Assembly: GCA_030762935.1 (NCBI GenBank)
Contig: CM060895.1
Location: 32,230,501 to 32,294,500, forward strand
Reading direction: 5' to 3'
Origin: Hymenopus coronatus
Taxonomy: Eukaryota; Arthropoda; Insecta; Mantodea; Hymenopodidae
DNA length: 64,000 nucleotides
The position numbers and the translations under genes are program-made. The notes under the pieces are model-generated. The model saw nothing but the letters and a program-made list of their open reading frames with translations, had not been told where the DNA came from and ran no database searches. This document shows positions 1 to 10,671 of this stretch, in pieces (within the stretch, counting starts at the first letter, position 1; every line of letters starts with the position of its first letter).

Positions 1-204
1 AATTAGTTTTAGTTCCTTATATGTAGAAGGGAAATAAGGGAATAAGCCGACAGTCACATGTTTTAAAATGTGGTTGCTATCGCATCGAATTCCGTTTCTT
101 TGCATGCCCGAAGTTGACAAGTTCCTGCATGAGAAATATTTAAGTGTTTTAAAAATGGAACTAATAACAAGGGATATCTCAAAAGCTGTAAACTCCACGA
201 AAAA
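1..204 (+). repeat. H-family copy H1 (partial)
   Basis: Interior 5' half of an H-family repeat, entering from outside the window. It matches the block with the TAGAAG-GAAATAAGG motif and the segment ending CTCCACGAAAAAA. It stops exactly where H2 begins, so H2 probably inserted into it or replaced its 3' half. Confidence 0.75.
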
Positions 205-945
205 AGATCTGATGTATTCCATTCACTTGACTTTCTATACATCTCTGCAACAAATTATTGTTAAAAAGCTTATGCTTCTTTTTACTTTATGCTCATCGAA
301 AAACAAAATTAGTAGAAACAGTCCTATTACTTGTTTCCTTGTAAGTAGAAGCAAAATAAGGGAGTACCATAGGTTAAAGTGATAGTCGAAAGCTGGTTGC
401 TATGTAATTGAAGTTCCTTTGTTTGTATGGACAGGAGTTGACAAATTCCTGAATGAGAAAAGTAAAGATTTTTAAAGCAGAAACCAAAAGCAAGGAATAT
501 CTAAAAATCGATCAACTACACGAAACAAATGTATATAACATAAAGTGTGTGTTTTAACGTGCTTTATATATTTGTGTGGTAAATTTTTCTCCATTTCTTA
601 CGGTTTAGCAGTTATGCAAAATTCAGCCAAATTTATCCAGAATAAACAGGTCTTCAAAAGCTATGCCCAGAAAATTAAAAATATACATTTTATTTGTGAT
701 GTGAATATCTTTAATATACGGTATTATAATCAAAATCGTTAGAGCCATTTTTCAGAAAATAAAAATTTTCGGAAAATGTTCCATGTAAAGGGTAGCTGGG
801 GATGGGGATATTTTCTTAAAACCTTCGTATCGCAGCATTAGAAGATGCTGAACTTAAATACCAAGTTTGGTATTTAACCAACTTTTCGTTTTTGAGCTAT
901 ACTGCATACATAGATACACATACGAACACACGCAAATATTCAACA
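205..945 (+). repeat. H-family copy H2, 3' end missing
   Basis: Begins with the family start (TCTGATGTATTCC) and the subterminal CTTTCTATA motif, and runs through the interior to the short CA-rich part at about 905-935. The terminal palindrome is absent. The sequence then turns into unrelated DNA. Open frames inside it are interrupted and not conserved between copies. Confidence 0.8.
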
Positions 946-1055
946 TTTCAACACGCATTCAAAATGAAGATCGGTCAGTGGCCAGGACGGAATTAAGGGT
1001 GAGAACGAGAACCCTACTTCGGCGTTCATCTAAGATGATACCGCGTTTGTTCTGT

Positions 1056-1241
1056 TGGTAGTGTTTAACGTCCGCTTTAACTACTTATGGCATCGCAGGC
1101 GGTGACACTGATGATATAGATGGCGGGGGAAACCGGATAACCCGGAGAAAACCCGTCCCAGCGCCGCTTTGTCCACCACAAATGTCACATGCGGTATCTT
1201 GGGATCTATGTGAGGTCTAACCACTCGGCCACGGCGCGGCA
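1056..1241 (-). mobile_element. SINE-B (tRNA Ser/Leu-like head)
   Basis: On the minus strand it begins GCGCCGTGGCCGAGTGG, a Pol III box A typical of Ser/Leu-type tRNAs. It continues through a conserved body (AAAGCGGCG, GGTTTTCTCCGG) to the tail motif GTTAAACACTA. The box B region is damaged here. Four other copies occur at 21122, 25205, 26631 and 61493. Confidence 0.75.
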
Positions 1242-1263
1242 CCAATACCGCGGTTGTGTTGCA

Positions 1264-1412
1264 ATTTTCTTTCTAAGGGTTGGAATCTCTAAGGCGGTAG
1301 TAGACACACAGACTCACCAATTCCACCAAAACTCCCACGCTGGTACCGGAAATCGAAACCGGATCCCCCGCGCCAAAGGTAGGTGCACTACCACTGTGCT
1401 AACGGGATCCAC
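1264..1412 (-). mobile_element. SINE-J (tRNA-like head, single copy)
   Basis: Minus strand reads GTTAGCACAGTGGTAGTGC (box A-like) and GGTTTCGATTTCC (box B-like) about 45 bases further, followed by an unrelated body. It abuts SINE-B. Only one copy is present, so the family assignment rests on the two Pol III boxes alone. Confidence 0.5.
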
Positions 1413-2218
1413 ATATATGTTTGCCGTAAGTCACAGATGTGTACATCAAAAGCAGCACTTAAAAACTTTATCAGCTTTCATAATTTAGAGACAGTAGAGA
1501 TTTTTGAATTATCCATTTATTTTGCAGCTTTAGCAAGCGTTTTTTACACAGTTGAGAAGGTATATTTTCTTGCCTACACACCGAGAGTTGCTCTATTGCT
1601 TTACTGTGACATATAGGGTAAAGGGACGAAAAAGGTCCGATAAATCTGCAGTCAGAAACCTGATTGCAGTGGGCCCCTAATGTTTTCAGATGGTGTAACC
1701 CGACAGAGCACCTCTTCTGTACCTGTGTAACCTCACCACCAGGTACATTTATTAGAATCCGCGGTAGAATTTATCTTTCACAAAACACAAATTCCGAACG
1801 CCACCGAAAACTACTACTGCGACTCTGCAAGATGAAAAAGGAAATGAAATGGATGCACACCTATCAACTTTTACGGTTTACCCGTAAAATACACTGGATC
1901 GGAGGCCTTATTACAGCTTTACGGCAAAGAAAGCTTTTTACGTCTTTGTGGGCAGATTCAAAGTGTTACAGATTTTCATTACAGACATGGCAAATCATTA
2001 AATTATGTTGGAATATATTGTAGCTTAAGATTACAGATAAAATATATCGCAGAAATGGTACGCAGTGCTATGATAATTTTTACCAAGTTATTCTGTTATT
2101 CGTAATAAATTTTACGAGTATAATAACTTATCACTTTCTGTACCAGTGGAGGTTGAAAGCTGAGACCTTTTTTTTAAAGCTAGCATTTAAAATGACTTTT
2201 AGATGCAAAATAAAAAAA
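1413..2218. other. Unassigned stretch
   Basis: No repeat seen elsewhere in the window. One 119-codon open frame (1664-2023, plus) has no recognisable domain, signal or transposase motif, and I do not call it a gene. The right part (2040-2215) is AT-rich. Confidence 0.5.
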
Positions 2219-3010
2219 ATCTGATGTGTTTCATTCACATTGCTTTCTCTATATCTTGCATCAAATTAGTGTTAAAAAGCCAATGCTTCTATTTACTTCA
2301 TGCTATTCGAGAAAAAAATTAATAGAAATAGTCTTATTACTTGCTACCTTGTAGTTGCTATGTGGTTGAAATTCCTTTGTTTGTATGGGCAGTAATTCCT
2401 GAATGAGAAAAGTATAAGCTTTTCAAAGTTGAAACCAATAACAAGCAATATCTCAAAAATGACCAACTCCACGAAAAAAAGTATACCTATATAACATAAA
2501 TTGTGTGTTTTAATGTGCTCTACATTTTTTGTGTGGTAAGTTTTTGTCCATCTCTTACAGTTTAGCAGTTATACAAAATTCCGTAAAATTCATCCAGAAT
2601 AAAGTAGTCTTCAGAGGCTATTCCCAGAAAATTCAAGATATACATTCTATTTGTGAGGTAAAAATTTTAATATACGATATTTTAATCAAAATTGTTAGAT
2701 CCATTTTTGAGAAAATCATAATTTTTCGAAAAACGTTCCATGTAAAGAGTAGTTAGGAGTGGGGGGGGATTTTCTTCAGAATCTTCGTGTCGCATCCTTG
2801 GAAGATATCAAACTGAAATACCAAGTTGGGTATTTAACAGTCTTTTCGTTTTTGAGCTATGCTGGCCACAGACACACACACACGGAACTTTTTTCAAAAA
2901 TGCTTGTATTGGATCCAGGGGGACCCAAAACATGTGTTTCCAGTGAAATCTCGGTATCGAATTTTTGGGTGGAATACAATACTTGTATAGTACGTGTAGA
3001 GAAAGTAAAA
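2219..3010 (+). repeat. H-family copy H3, both ends present
   Basis: Starts TCTGATGTG after an A-run and ends TAGAGAAAGTAA. Compared with H43 it lacks part of the 5' interior near 2350-2360 and much of the terminal palindrome's left arm. The G-rich block (2757-2770) and CA-rich segment (2870-2884) are present. Confidence 0.85.
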
Positions 3011-3029
3011 ATCAAATTTTGCATTCTTC

Positions 3030-3033
<4 letters not shown>

Positions 3034-3060
<27 letters not shown>
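3034..3060 (+). repeat. (ATT)n microsatellite
   Basis: About nine ATT units a short distance downstream of H3. Confidence 0.9.
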
Positions 3061-3864
3061 GATCTTCCTCATCTCTCGTAGCTGCCACGTGTATTTGTTT
3101 ACATGCGCAAGGTTAGTTTTAGCGGACGGATATACACTACTCTTCCCATCGCTCGAGTGTGGCTTCAGCATCGACATGAAAAGGCGAAGAAATAAGAAAC
3201 GCGCTGGTAAGGATTATCTTATAGATGGAGCCTAATCATTTAGCGTAAGAGAGAAAGAGGCAAGTTGAAAGAAGGGCGCAGGGGAATGGATGAAGGGCTA
3301 AAACCCCAAGCAAAGAAGAAAGGCTTTTGGGACTAATCCGTAACATCTAAGGCTGGAAGCCTCTTTTATCAGTTTAGCCAAAACACACAGAGGCTTAACG
3401 TCCCAACGGGGGGAAATTTGGGCTGATAAAGCGATGGAGGATGAAACGTTGACGTAAGTACTCAGCGTACAGTTTCAAATGCAATATGAATTCAAATTAG
3501 GACTTGCCGAAATTAGTTTCTTTGAGTGCAAAATATCTACCATAGCACAGGACTAGCAAACTTCAGAGCTTCTGATCTAAACCGGAATATATGATGTTCC
3601 AAGCCATAAAATAGTAGCTCCTGTCACTATTATTCGGATCTTTAGGTCCTGAAAATGCGATTTAGGCGCCTAAAAAGTCCTAAAAAGCTGGAAAAAGTTA
3701 TTTAATAGATACAATAAATAAATATTTTGCATCGCGCCATGTAAAACATAATGATTAATGCTTTTATTTCAAAACTCGCCTAAATACAGTAGGACAGATA
3801 AAAATATTGTTAATGGGACCAATGTTTTCATTTGTTCTTAAAAGTTTGAATTTTGGGCGAAAGT

Positions 3865-3895
<31 letters not shown>

Positions 3896-3957
3896 AAGAG
3901 CCTTTGTTTAATTTTACTCAATTCGCCCCTCACAATATAGTAATTTAACGATGATTC
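3061..3957. other. Unassigned stretch with a 26-T run
   Basis: No gene seen. Around 3640-3690 repeated CCTAAAAAG motifs resemble subterminal sequence of some hAT elements, which could link it to the hAT relic at 4950-5515 on the far side of H4 and H5. That link is speculative. A run of 26 T lies at 3866-3891. Confidence 0.4.
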
Positions 3958-4138
3958 TATCAAACCATCTTTTAAAATATTTGACTATCACTATTAGTGT
4001 ATTTCTTTATTTCCCTTCTACACACTAGAAAGCAAGTAATCAGTTCATTTATGCTAATGTTTATCTCGATTAGTATCAAGTAGATAGAACAATAAGCCTT
4101 TTAACAATAATCAGTTACAGAAAGTCACGTGAACGGAG
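3958..4138 (-). repeat. H-family copy H4, 5' part only
   Basis: Minus-strand fragment carrying the 5' end (GTTCACGTGACTTTCTG when read on minus) and about 180 bases of the 5' interior. It lies directly beside H5, in the same orientation. Confidence 0.75.
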
Positions 4139-4150
4139 CAGGTTTTTTTT

Positions 4151-4913
4151 TTACTTTGTCTATACTTACTATGTACATAGTGTATAGATAAGGTATTGTA
4201 TTGCACCTAAAAATTGGCTACCGCAATTTCATCGGAAATATATGTTTTGAAACCCCCTGAATCCAAAAGTACATTTTTAGAAAAATGTCCGCGTGTGTCT
4301 GTCTGTCTGTGTGTGTTTGTGTCTGTGGGCTGCATAGCTCGAAAATAAAAAGACCGTTAAAAACCAACGTTGGTATTTAAGTTTGGTATCTTCCAAGGAT
4401 GCGACACGAAGATTTTCAAGAAAATCCCTCCACACCAAACTATCCTTTACATGGAAAAAAATTAGAAATGTTTGATCTTCTTAAAAATGGCTCTAACGAT
4501 TTTTATTAAAATTTCGTATATTTAAGATGCTTACATGACAAATAAAATTTTTATCTTGAATTTTCTGGGAATAGCCTATGAAGACTACTTTATTCTGGAT
4601 GCATTTACGGATTTTTGCATAAGTGCTAAACCGTAAGAGATGGATAAAAACTTAACACAAAGAAAATATAGAGCATATTAAAATACACAATTTATGTTAT
4701 ATACATTTTTTTCGTGGAGTTAATCGTTTTTAAGATATTCCTTGTTTTTAGTTTCAGCTTTGAAAAACATACTTTTGTCAACTCCTGTCCATACAAACAA
4801 AAGCAAGTAATAAGGCTATTTCTACTGTTTTCTCAATTAGTATAAAGTAAATAGAAGCCTAAGCTCTTGTTGCAGAGATGTAGTGAAAGTCATGTGAATG
4901 GAACATCAGATTT
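4151..4913 (-). repeat. H-family copy H5, nearly full
   Basis: Reverse copy. The 3' palindrome lies at 4151-4190 (with the inner ACTATGTACATAGT), the GT-rich segment at 4288-4325, and the 5' end (ATCTGATGTTCC on minus) at about 4913. It sits in a T-rich site between H4 and the hAT relic. Confidence 0.85.
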
Positions 4914-4949
4914 TTAAAAGACAGATTCTTTAGTTACACTTTGGCCGTA

Positions 4950-5515
4950 ATTTTGTTCACAATAAATAACAAGAAGAATGTGGGGTAAGTTTATGTCTTT
5001 TCTCGGTCAGAATTTGCTTAAATGCTGAAAAAGATCTCTCAACGTTTTCGGTGATAAGTGGAACGTATTTGAAAAGAGTAACCATATAGGGATTAAATCC
5101 TGTAGGGAGTGCTGTCTCATGTCCTCTGAACTGATACTCCAGGATCTTGGGCGAGCACCATTTGTATTGGCTTGGAAACAAGTTTCCCAACCTAACCAAC
5201 ATCTTTGCTCAATTGACTTTCTGCTCTTGTAAATGTGGTTGATTCCGAGAGACTGAGCTTTGATGATTCTAATTGCTCTATAGTATCTGCTAAAGATGTG
5301 AAATTAGCGCGAATCGTATCTCTCTAGGACACTCTAGGCAACCTTAAACACACTGCAATTCTTCTTCTGAAAAACTATTTACAACCTCTTCAGCACTGTA
5401 AATGTTCTCTCTGTAATACTTCGCAGCCTATAGCCAAGTACTCCATCTTGTCAAAATAGACATTGGTGGCAAAGGCAGATGGGGAAATCTTTCTTTGAAA
5501 GCTGCAATTCTAATA
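4950..5515 (-). pseudogene. hAT-superfamily transposase relic, C-terminal part
   Basis: Minus-strand decayed coding sequence. The intact part (4957-5202, 81 codons) contains TENVERSFSAFKQIL, the signature of the hAT C-terminal dimerisation domain. Upstream, after stops and frame changes, conceptual reading gives LTRWSTWL near 5430-5460 and AAKYYRENI just after it, matching the conserved TRWxTWLxAAxYYxEN block of hAT transposases of the CGGBP1-like type. In such elements the protein cuts and pastes DNA in the nucleus. The N-terminal BED finger and catalytic core are not visible, and several stops intervene, so it is dead. H5 lies immediately beyond its 3' side and H6 beyond its 5' side. Superfamily assignment is fairly secure; the subfamily is inference. 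Confidence 0.7.
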
Positions 5516-5526
5516 CTTTACTTAAA

Positions 5527-6384
5527 AATCTTATGTGTTCCATACACATGACTTGCTCTACATATCTGCAACAAATTACTGTTAAAAAGTTTATGCCTCT
5601 ATTTACTTTATGCTAATCGAGAAAAAAATAGCAGAAATAGGCTTATTTCTTGCTTTATTGTAAGTAGAAGCGAAATAAGGGAGTACCATAGGTTAAAGTG
5701 AAAGCAAAAGCTGGTTGCTATGTGACGGATGTTCCTTTGTTTGTATGGGCAGGAGTTCACAAATTCCTGTATGAGAAAATAAGTTTTTCAAAGCTGAAAC
5801 CAAGAAAAATGAATATCTCAAAAACGATCAACTCCAAGAAAAAAATGTATAAAACGTAAATTGTGTGTTTTAACGTGCTCTACATTTTTTGTGGGTTAAG
5901 GTTTTGTCCATCTCTTAAGGTTTAGTAGTTACGCAAATTCATCCAAAATAAAGTAGTCTTCAGAGGCTATTCCTAGAAGATTGAAGATATACATTTTATT
6001 TGTCAGGTAGATATCTTTAATATACGATATTTTAATCAAAATCGTTACAGCCATTTTTAAGAAAATCAAAATTTTCGAAAAAAGTTCCATGTAAAGGGTA
6101 GATTGGGGTGGGGGAATTTTTCTCTAAATCTTCGTGTCGCATTCCTGGAAGATTCTTAATCTAAATACCAAGTTTGGTATTTTACCAACTTTTTGTTTTT
6201 GAGTTATCGTGTTCACAGTCACACGGACACACACACGCACACGGACCTTTTTGTGAAAATGCTTTTTTTGGATACAGGGGACCCTAAAACTTATACTTCC
6301 GGTGAAATCTCGGTATCGATTTTTGGGTGGAGTGCAATACCTTCTCTGTACACTATGCACATAGTACGTATAGAGAAATTAAAA
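5527..6384 (+). repeat. H-family copy H6, full length
   Basis: About 858 bp with both ends: a diverged start (TCTTATGTGTTCC), subterminal CTTGCTCTA, G-rich block at 6104-6115, CA-rich segment at 6215-6242 and a terminal palindrome at 6330-6380. Short frames on both strands here are chance frames. Confidence 0.9.
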
Positions 6385-6778
6385 ATACTTTCTTTAAAGA
6401 CGATAATAAGTCATTGATTTTGGTGAACGGGTTTCGAACCTCCTCTGCTACTACATGAAGTGCATTAGTCAGTCAGACAAGAAATGTGTGTTAAATTCTG
6501 GAAAACTACCTTCAAAAGTTTTGCAGCTGCTATCATGTATGGTGCTGTATCCGTGTACACTAACAACACCTTTCATCCTTTATTCCATTCGAATATAGTA
6601 CTTTTAGTCGGGAGCTTACGAAGTAGGCAACTGATTGAGCAATGGTTTTCTGCAACACCTTCGAAGAAATCAAATGCGAATTTCCATAACTTTCTTCCTC
6701 TAATATTAGCACAATTAAATGTGATGTACTTCGTCTAGGGCGTATGTGGTTTCATCTACGAAAGTGCATCTTTTGTTT
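6385..6778. other. Unassigned stretch with a possible tRNA-like remnant
   Basis: At about 6420-6478 the minus strand carries GGTTCGAAACC, a good box B, but only a weak box A, so this may be a decayed SINE head. An 84-codon frame (6484-6738, plus) has no recognisable features. Confidence 0.35.
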
Positions 6779-7519
6779 TTAATTTATCTACGCGTACTAT
6801 CGCCCTAGTGTATAAAGAAGGTATTGTACGCTACCCAAAAATTCGATACCGAGATTTCACCGGAATAATACGTTTTAGGTCCCCTGTATCCAAAAAAGGT
6901 ATTTTCAAAAAAGGTTCATGTGTATGTCCGTGTGTCTGTGAACACGATAACTCAAAAACGAAAAGTCGGTAAAATACCAAACTTGTTGTGATGCAACAAG
7001 AAGGTTTTGAGAAAAATCCCCCCACACCGAACTACCCTTTACATGGAAAAACAATTTAAAAAATATTGATTTTCTCAAAAATGGCCCTACCGATTTTGAT
7101 TAAAATATCCTACATTTAAGATATTTACTTGACGAATAAAATGTATATATTGAATTTTCTGAGAATAGCCTCTGAAGACTACTTTATTGTGGATGAATTT
7201 TACGGAATTTTGCATAACTGCTAAACCATAAGAGATGGACAAGTTACCACGCAAAAAATGTAGAGCACATTAAAACACACAGTTTATGTTATATACATTG
7301 TTTTCGTGGAATTGATCGTTTTTAAGACTTCAGTCACATAGCAACTAGCTTTTGACTGTCACTTTAACCTATGGTGCTCCCTTATTTTGCCTCTACTTAC
7401 AAGGAAGCAAGTAGTAAGACTATTTCTGCTAATGTTTTTTTCAATTAGCGTGAAGTAAATAGAAACATAACCCTTTTGCAGAGATATACAGAAAGTCATG
7501 TGAATGGAACACATCAGAT
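6779..7519 (-). repeat. H-family copy H7
   Basis: Reverse copy with the 3' palindrome (degraded) at 6795-6830 and the 5' end at 7519 (ATCTGATGTGTTCC on minus). An internal deletion near 7325-7335 removes about 90 bases relative to H43. Confidence 0.85.
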
Positions 7520-7634
7520 TCTTTCTGTAGAAACATTAAATAGAAGAATATATCTATAGATATATTTTAATATCGATAAATCATGTTAAAATATTTAACA
7601 ATTTAAATGAACAACCAACATAATTAGCATAAAA
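7520..7634. other. AT-rich spacer
   Basis: Very AT-rich sequence with TATA-rich stretches (7550-7600). No feature recognised. Confidence 0.4.
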
Positions 7635-7875
7635 ATCTGATGTGTTACACACACATGACTTTCTCTAGCTCTTCTACAAATTTCTTACATAAGATTATTC
7701 TCCTTTCTGCACCTTGTTAATCACAAAATCTTTGTGTCGCATCCCTGGAAGATACTAAAATGAAATACCAAGTTTGGTATTTTACTGACTTCTTGTTTTT
7801 GAGTTATCGTGTACAAAGACACACGGACCTTTTTCTGAAAATGCTTTTTTTGGATAAAGGGGACGGTAAAACATA

Positions 7876-7905
7876 CAAGGTACGTCCAGAAAGTAAGTTC
7901 CGTTT
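7876..7905 (+). repeat. mariner left terminal inverted repeat
   Basis: Core GGTACGTCCAGAAAGTAAG. Pairs with 9162-9191 with one mismatch, at the second base. Confidence 0.93.
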
Positions 7906-8035
7906 CAATTTATCTCCGCTGCAGCGCTGCGATCGCAGTTCCGCATATCCGCGGTAGACGCTCTGTATCAAGGAGAAGAAACGTGCGCCATTTTGATCGC
8001 TGTCAGCCACATACGCTTTGTTGTGCTTATTTACA

Positions 8036-9092
8036 ATGTCGGTGTTGACTGAAAATCCCGCCGCTTGTGAAATCAGATCTGTGATTCGTTTTCTGAATGC
8101 TAGGAAAGTGAAACCAATTGAAATTTATCGGCAAATTTGCGAAGTTTACGGACAAATTGCGATGAGTGATTCAATTGTGAAAAGATGGGTCCGACAGTTC
8201 AATGAAGGACGTAGTGAAGTGCACGATGAAGAACTAAGTGGGCGTCCATCTTTGGTTACAGAAGAACTGGTTCACGCGATTGATGACAAGTTCCAGGAAA
8301 ACAGCAAGTTTACAATTAGCTATGGAATTTTCCCAAAGCTCACGATCATTAATTCATGAAATTGTTACCGAAAAACTGAAATTTCGTAAACTTTGCTTAC
8401 GTTGGGTACCAAAGATTCTTACTGAGCAACACCAAACAAAACGGATGGGTAGTGCACTTCGGTTTTTAACCCGTTATGATGAAGACGGCGAAGAATTTCT
8501 AATAGTCACAGGAGATGAGACTTGGGTTTTTTACGACACCCCTGAAAGTAAGCGGCAATCAATGGAATGGAGACACCCTTCATCCCCAGCAAAGGTTAAG
8601 CCGAAACAAATCTTGACACCTCGAAAAATGATGTGCACAGTGTTCTGGGACTGAAAAGGCATCTTACTCATTGGATTTCTTACCGCGTGGTCAAACAATC
8701 AAAGCAGATGTTTATTGCGAGACACTTAGGAAATTGCGCCGCGCAATACAGCATAAGCGCCAAGGATTGCTGTCAAAAAGAGTTGTTTTTCTTCACGACA
8801 ACGCACGACCACACTCTGCAAATGTGACGAAAAACCTCCTACAGGGATTTGGCTGGGACGTGTTTGACCATCTTCCGTACAGCCCTGACCTCGCTCCTAG
8901 CGACCTTCATCTGTTCTTACATCTCAAGTCTTTCCTTGGCGGTCAACACTTCAACAATGACGAAGAGCTGAAAGAAAATGTTTCCAACTTTTTGAAGACA
9001 CGGCGGCAAACTTCTATGAAGAAGGTATACAAAAACTTGTGCCACAGTATGACAAATGCCTGCAAAATTTCGGCAGTTATGTGGAAAAGTAG
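8036..9092 (+). pseudogene. mariner transposase pseudogene (SETMAR-like transposase domain)
   Basis: Transposase that would cut and reinsert the element by a DD34D mechanism in the nucleus. The start ATG at 8036 opens the paired-like helix-turn-helix region (motifs IRFLNARK, PIEIYRQICEVYG, WVRQFNEGR, DEELSGRPS). The catalytic aspartates are visible in TGDETW (Asp codon 8514-8516), LHDNARPH (8797-8799) and YSPDLAPSD (8902-8904). Exactly 34 residues separate the last two, which defines DD34D. It is inactive: an 8-base deletion near 8324 relative to the copy at 22575 shifts frame, there is a TGA at 8652-8654, a one-base shift follows by 8671, and a further shift near 9000 precedes the normal C-terminus (YVEK, stop 9090-9092). 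Recognition of the family is secure. Confidence 0.92.
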
Positions 9093-9161
9093 TTTAAGAG
9101 TTACAGAATTTTGTGCAATAAATAATTATCCTGTATCTGTTCACAATTTAATTTTATTACC

Positions 9162-9191
9162 AAACGGAACTTACTTTCTGGACGTACCTCG
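9162..9191 (-). repeat. mariner right terminal inverted repeat
   Basis: Reverse complement of the left repeat with one mismatch, followed by the TA duplication and the rest of H8. Confidence 0.93.
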
Positions 9192-9283
9192 TATATTTCC
9201 GGTGAAATCTCCGCATCGAATTTGTTGGAGGAGTGCAATACCTTCTCTGTACACTATATACATAGTACGTATAGAGAAAGTAC

Positions 9284-9673
9284 AAATTGCCACTGGTGGA
9301 TTGATAATAGAGGATAGACGAGGAAAACAAGTAAGAACCTGAAATACCAGAGAGCATCATCAATGGCATTTAAGTTCACACTAGTTCCTTCCTCAGAGAG
9401 AAATCACATTACTGCAGGACTAGAAGCAAGAAAGAATATCTAGTATAATGTACAAGGTACAAAGTGAAGTGTATTGCTAAAGGAAAGACTGCGTAAAATG
9501 CACCATAATGCACATGTTTTTAATTCTTGTTTTAACTTGGATTTCTTGTTCCAAAAAGGAACAATGTAACTTTAGTTAAGGTTACAAAGTACATCTGAAG
9601 AAAAACTGCAGATTCAGGAAGAATTGGTACCAAAGATATCTATTATAAAAAGAGGCATGCGAGGGAAAATTTA
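9284..9673. other. Unassigned stretch
   Basis: No repeat or coding signal recognised. The segment at 9550-9590 is locally repetitive (GTAACTTTAGTTAAGGTTAC, a short inverted repeat). Confidence 0.35.
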
Positions 9674-9844
9674 TGGGGTTATGGTTCCCAGCGCAGGTCG
9701 CTTCATTTCTTACATTGCTCTCCGCCGACGTTTCGCTGCAGCCTATGCCTGGCCCGAGGAAGTGTTTCAACATGGGTTGCATCGAAACGACGGCAGAGAG
9801 CAGTGTAAGACATGGCGTGGCCTACACCGGAAACCATAACCCCA
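9674..9844. mobile_element. Fold-back element, 62-bp imperfect inverted repeats
   Basis: Arms 9674-9735 and 9783-9844 are inverted copies of each other, about 80% identical, around a 47-bp loop. The inner arm ends read CGTTTCG/CGAAACG. The loop plus right arm has CCTG, then GAGGAAG, then CGAAACG, the same order as the fold-back at 44317-44456, whose loop resembles a hammerhead ribozyme. Here the expected CTGANGA core is not present, so this copy is probably decayed. Short frames across it are not genes. Confidence 0.75.
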
Positions 9845-10671
9845 ATGGACTATGACCGTGGAAGCCTGCAGATATATCTAAAATGTTGATACTTCATAAA
9901 TCTATGTACCAGCTGTTGCAGGAAAAAATTAGGAAAGCGAAAGTATTAACTAACATCTGTTTTACCTACTTAACTGATAATAGATATCTAAATGTTATTG
10001 ATACATTCACACAGTTCTATTTTCAACAATTAAAAGTATTTAATTCACAGCTAAACTAATATTACCAATAGCACCAGCACGCACCAAATTATACTTTCAC
10101 GAGCCCTTATCCAAAGAAGCAACTTAAGGTAAAGAAACGTCGAAGCACTTCCAATCGTAGACACCCAGGTTTGAAATTCTATTTGCCCAAGATTTATAGT
10201 TCCATGATCCAGGTAGTTCTTCGTCTTTACCACTGGGTACGTTTGTGGGTGCAATTTTTCCTATCCCTTCTAGCGGGTCCCTGGGAATCACATCATATCC
10301 TGAACCACAATTTCCGGAGGGCGGGAGGGAGTCGGGGAGAGGAAGCTATGATGGAAGTGTCAGATCCGGCTCGATATCCTCAATCTCCAGCAAGCTGCTG
10401 GTCAGCGTAACATGCATCATCGATTTACACTCGCTTTAGGTTCTACACACGGAAGACGCCTGCGGTTTCTGTTTTCCATGACGTACCCTAATCCACTGAA
10501 TATATTTTGTATCTCACACACTCAAGAGGCTATTTAGAGGTTGAGAATCACAAACAATGTTTCATTTCCCAATGTTTATATACTTTAGAAGACAAATGTG
10601 TTCCAACCAAAATTCCATTTTGATGTTCCATTGGAAATATAGGATATGAGGTTTCCTGAATACAAAAACAA
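9845..10671. other. Unassigned stretch
   Basis: Moderately GC-rich in the middle (10300-10440, containing GGGCGGGAGGGAGTCGGGG). Short overlapping frames on both strands show no recognisable domain. Nothing here matches other parts of the window. Confidence 0.35.

Larger units (their letters stand above)
7876..9191 (+). mobile_element. mariner (DD34D) element, 1316 bp, complete ends
   Basis: Bounded by 30-bp terminal inverted repeats (7876-7905 and 9162-9191) that differ at one position, and flanked by the TA duplication expected of Tc1/mariner (7874-7875 and 9192-9193). Uninterrupted H copies read through the site with a single TA, which confirms the boundaries. The length is typical for mariner. 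The encoded transposase is broken (see 8036-9092). A shorter relative lies at 22506-23146. Confidence 0.93.
7635..9283 (+). repeat. H-family copy H8, internally deleted and split by a mariner
   Basis: Start TCTGATGTG at 7635 with the variant 5' block (GTTCTACAAAC-type, shared with H9, H25 and H37). An internal deletion joins it directly to the TTTGTGTCGCATCC segment near 7730. The mariner at 7876-9191 interrupts it. The remainder (9192-9283) carries the terminal palindrome and ends TAGAGAAAGTA. Without the mariner it is only about 330 bp. Confidence 0.85.

Noticed and set aside
1664..2023. 119-codon open frame
   Set aside because: No recognisable domain, no support from neighbouring exons or signals; length is not unusual for chance in this sequence.
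8018..9342. Host SETMAR-type fusion gene
   Set aside because: No SET domain lies upstream, and the transposase sits exactly between mariner terminal repeats with TA duplications, so it is an ordinary transposon copy.
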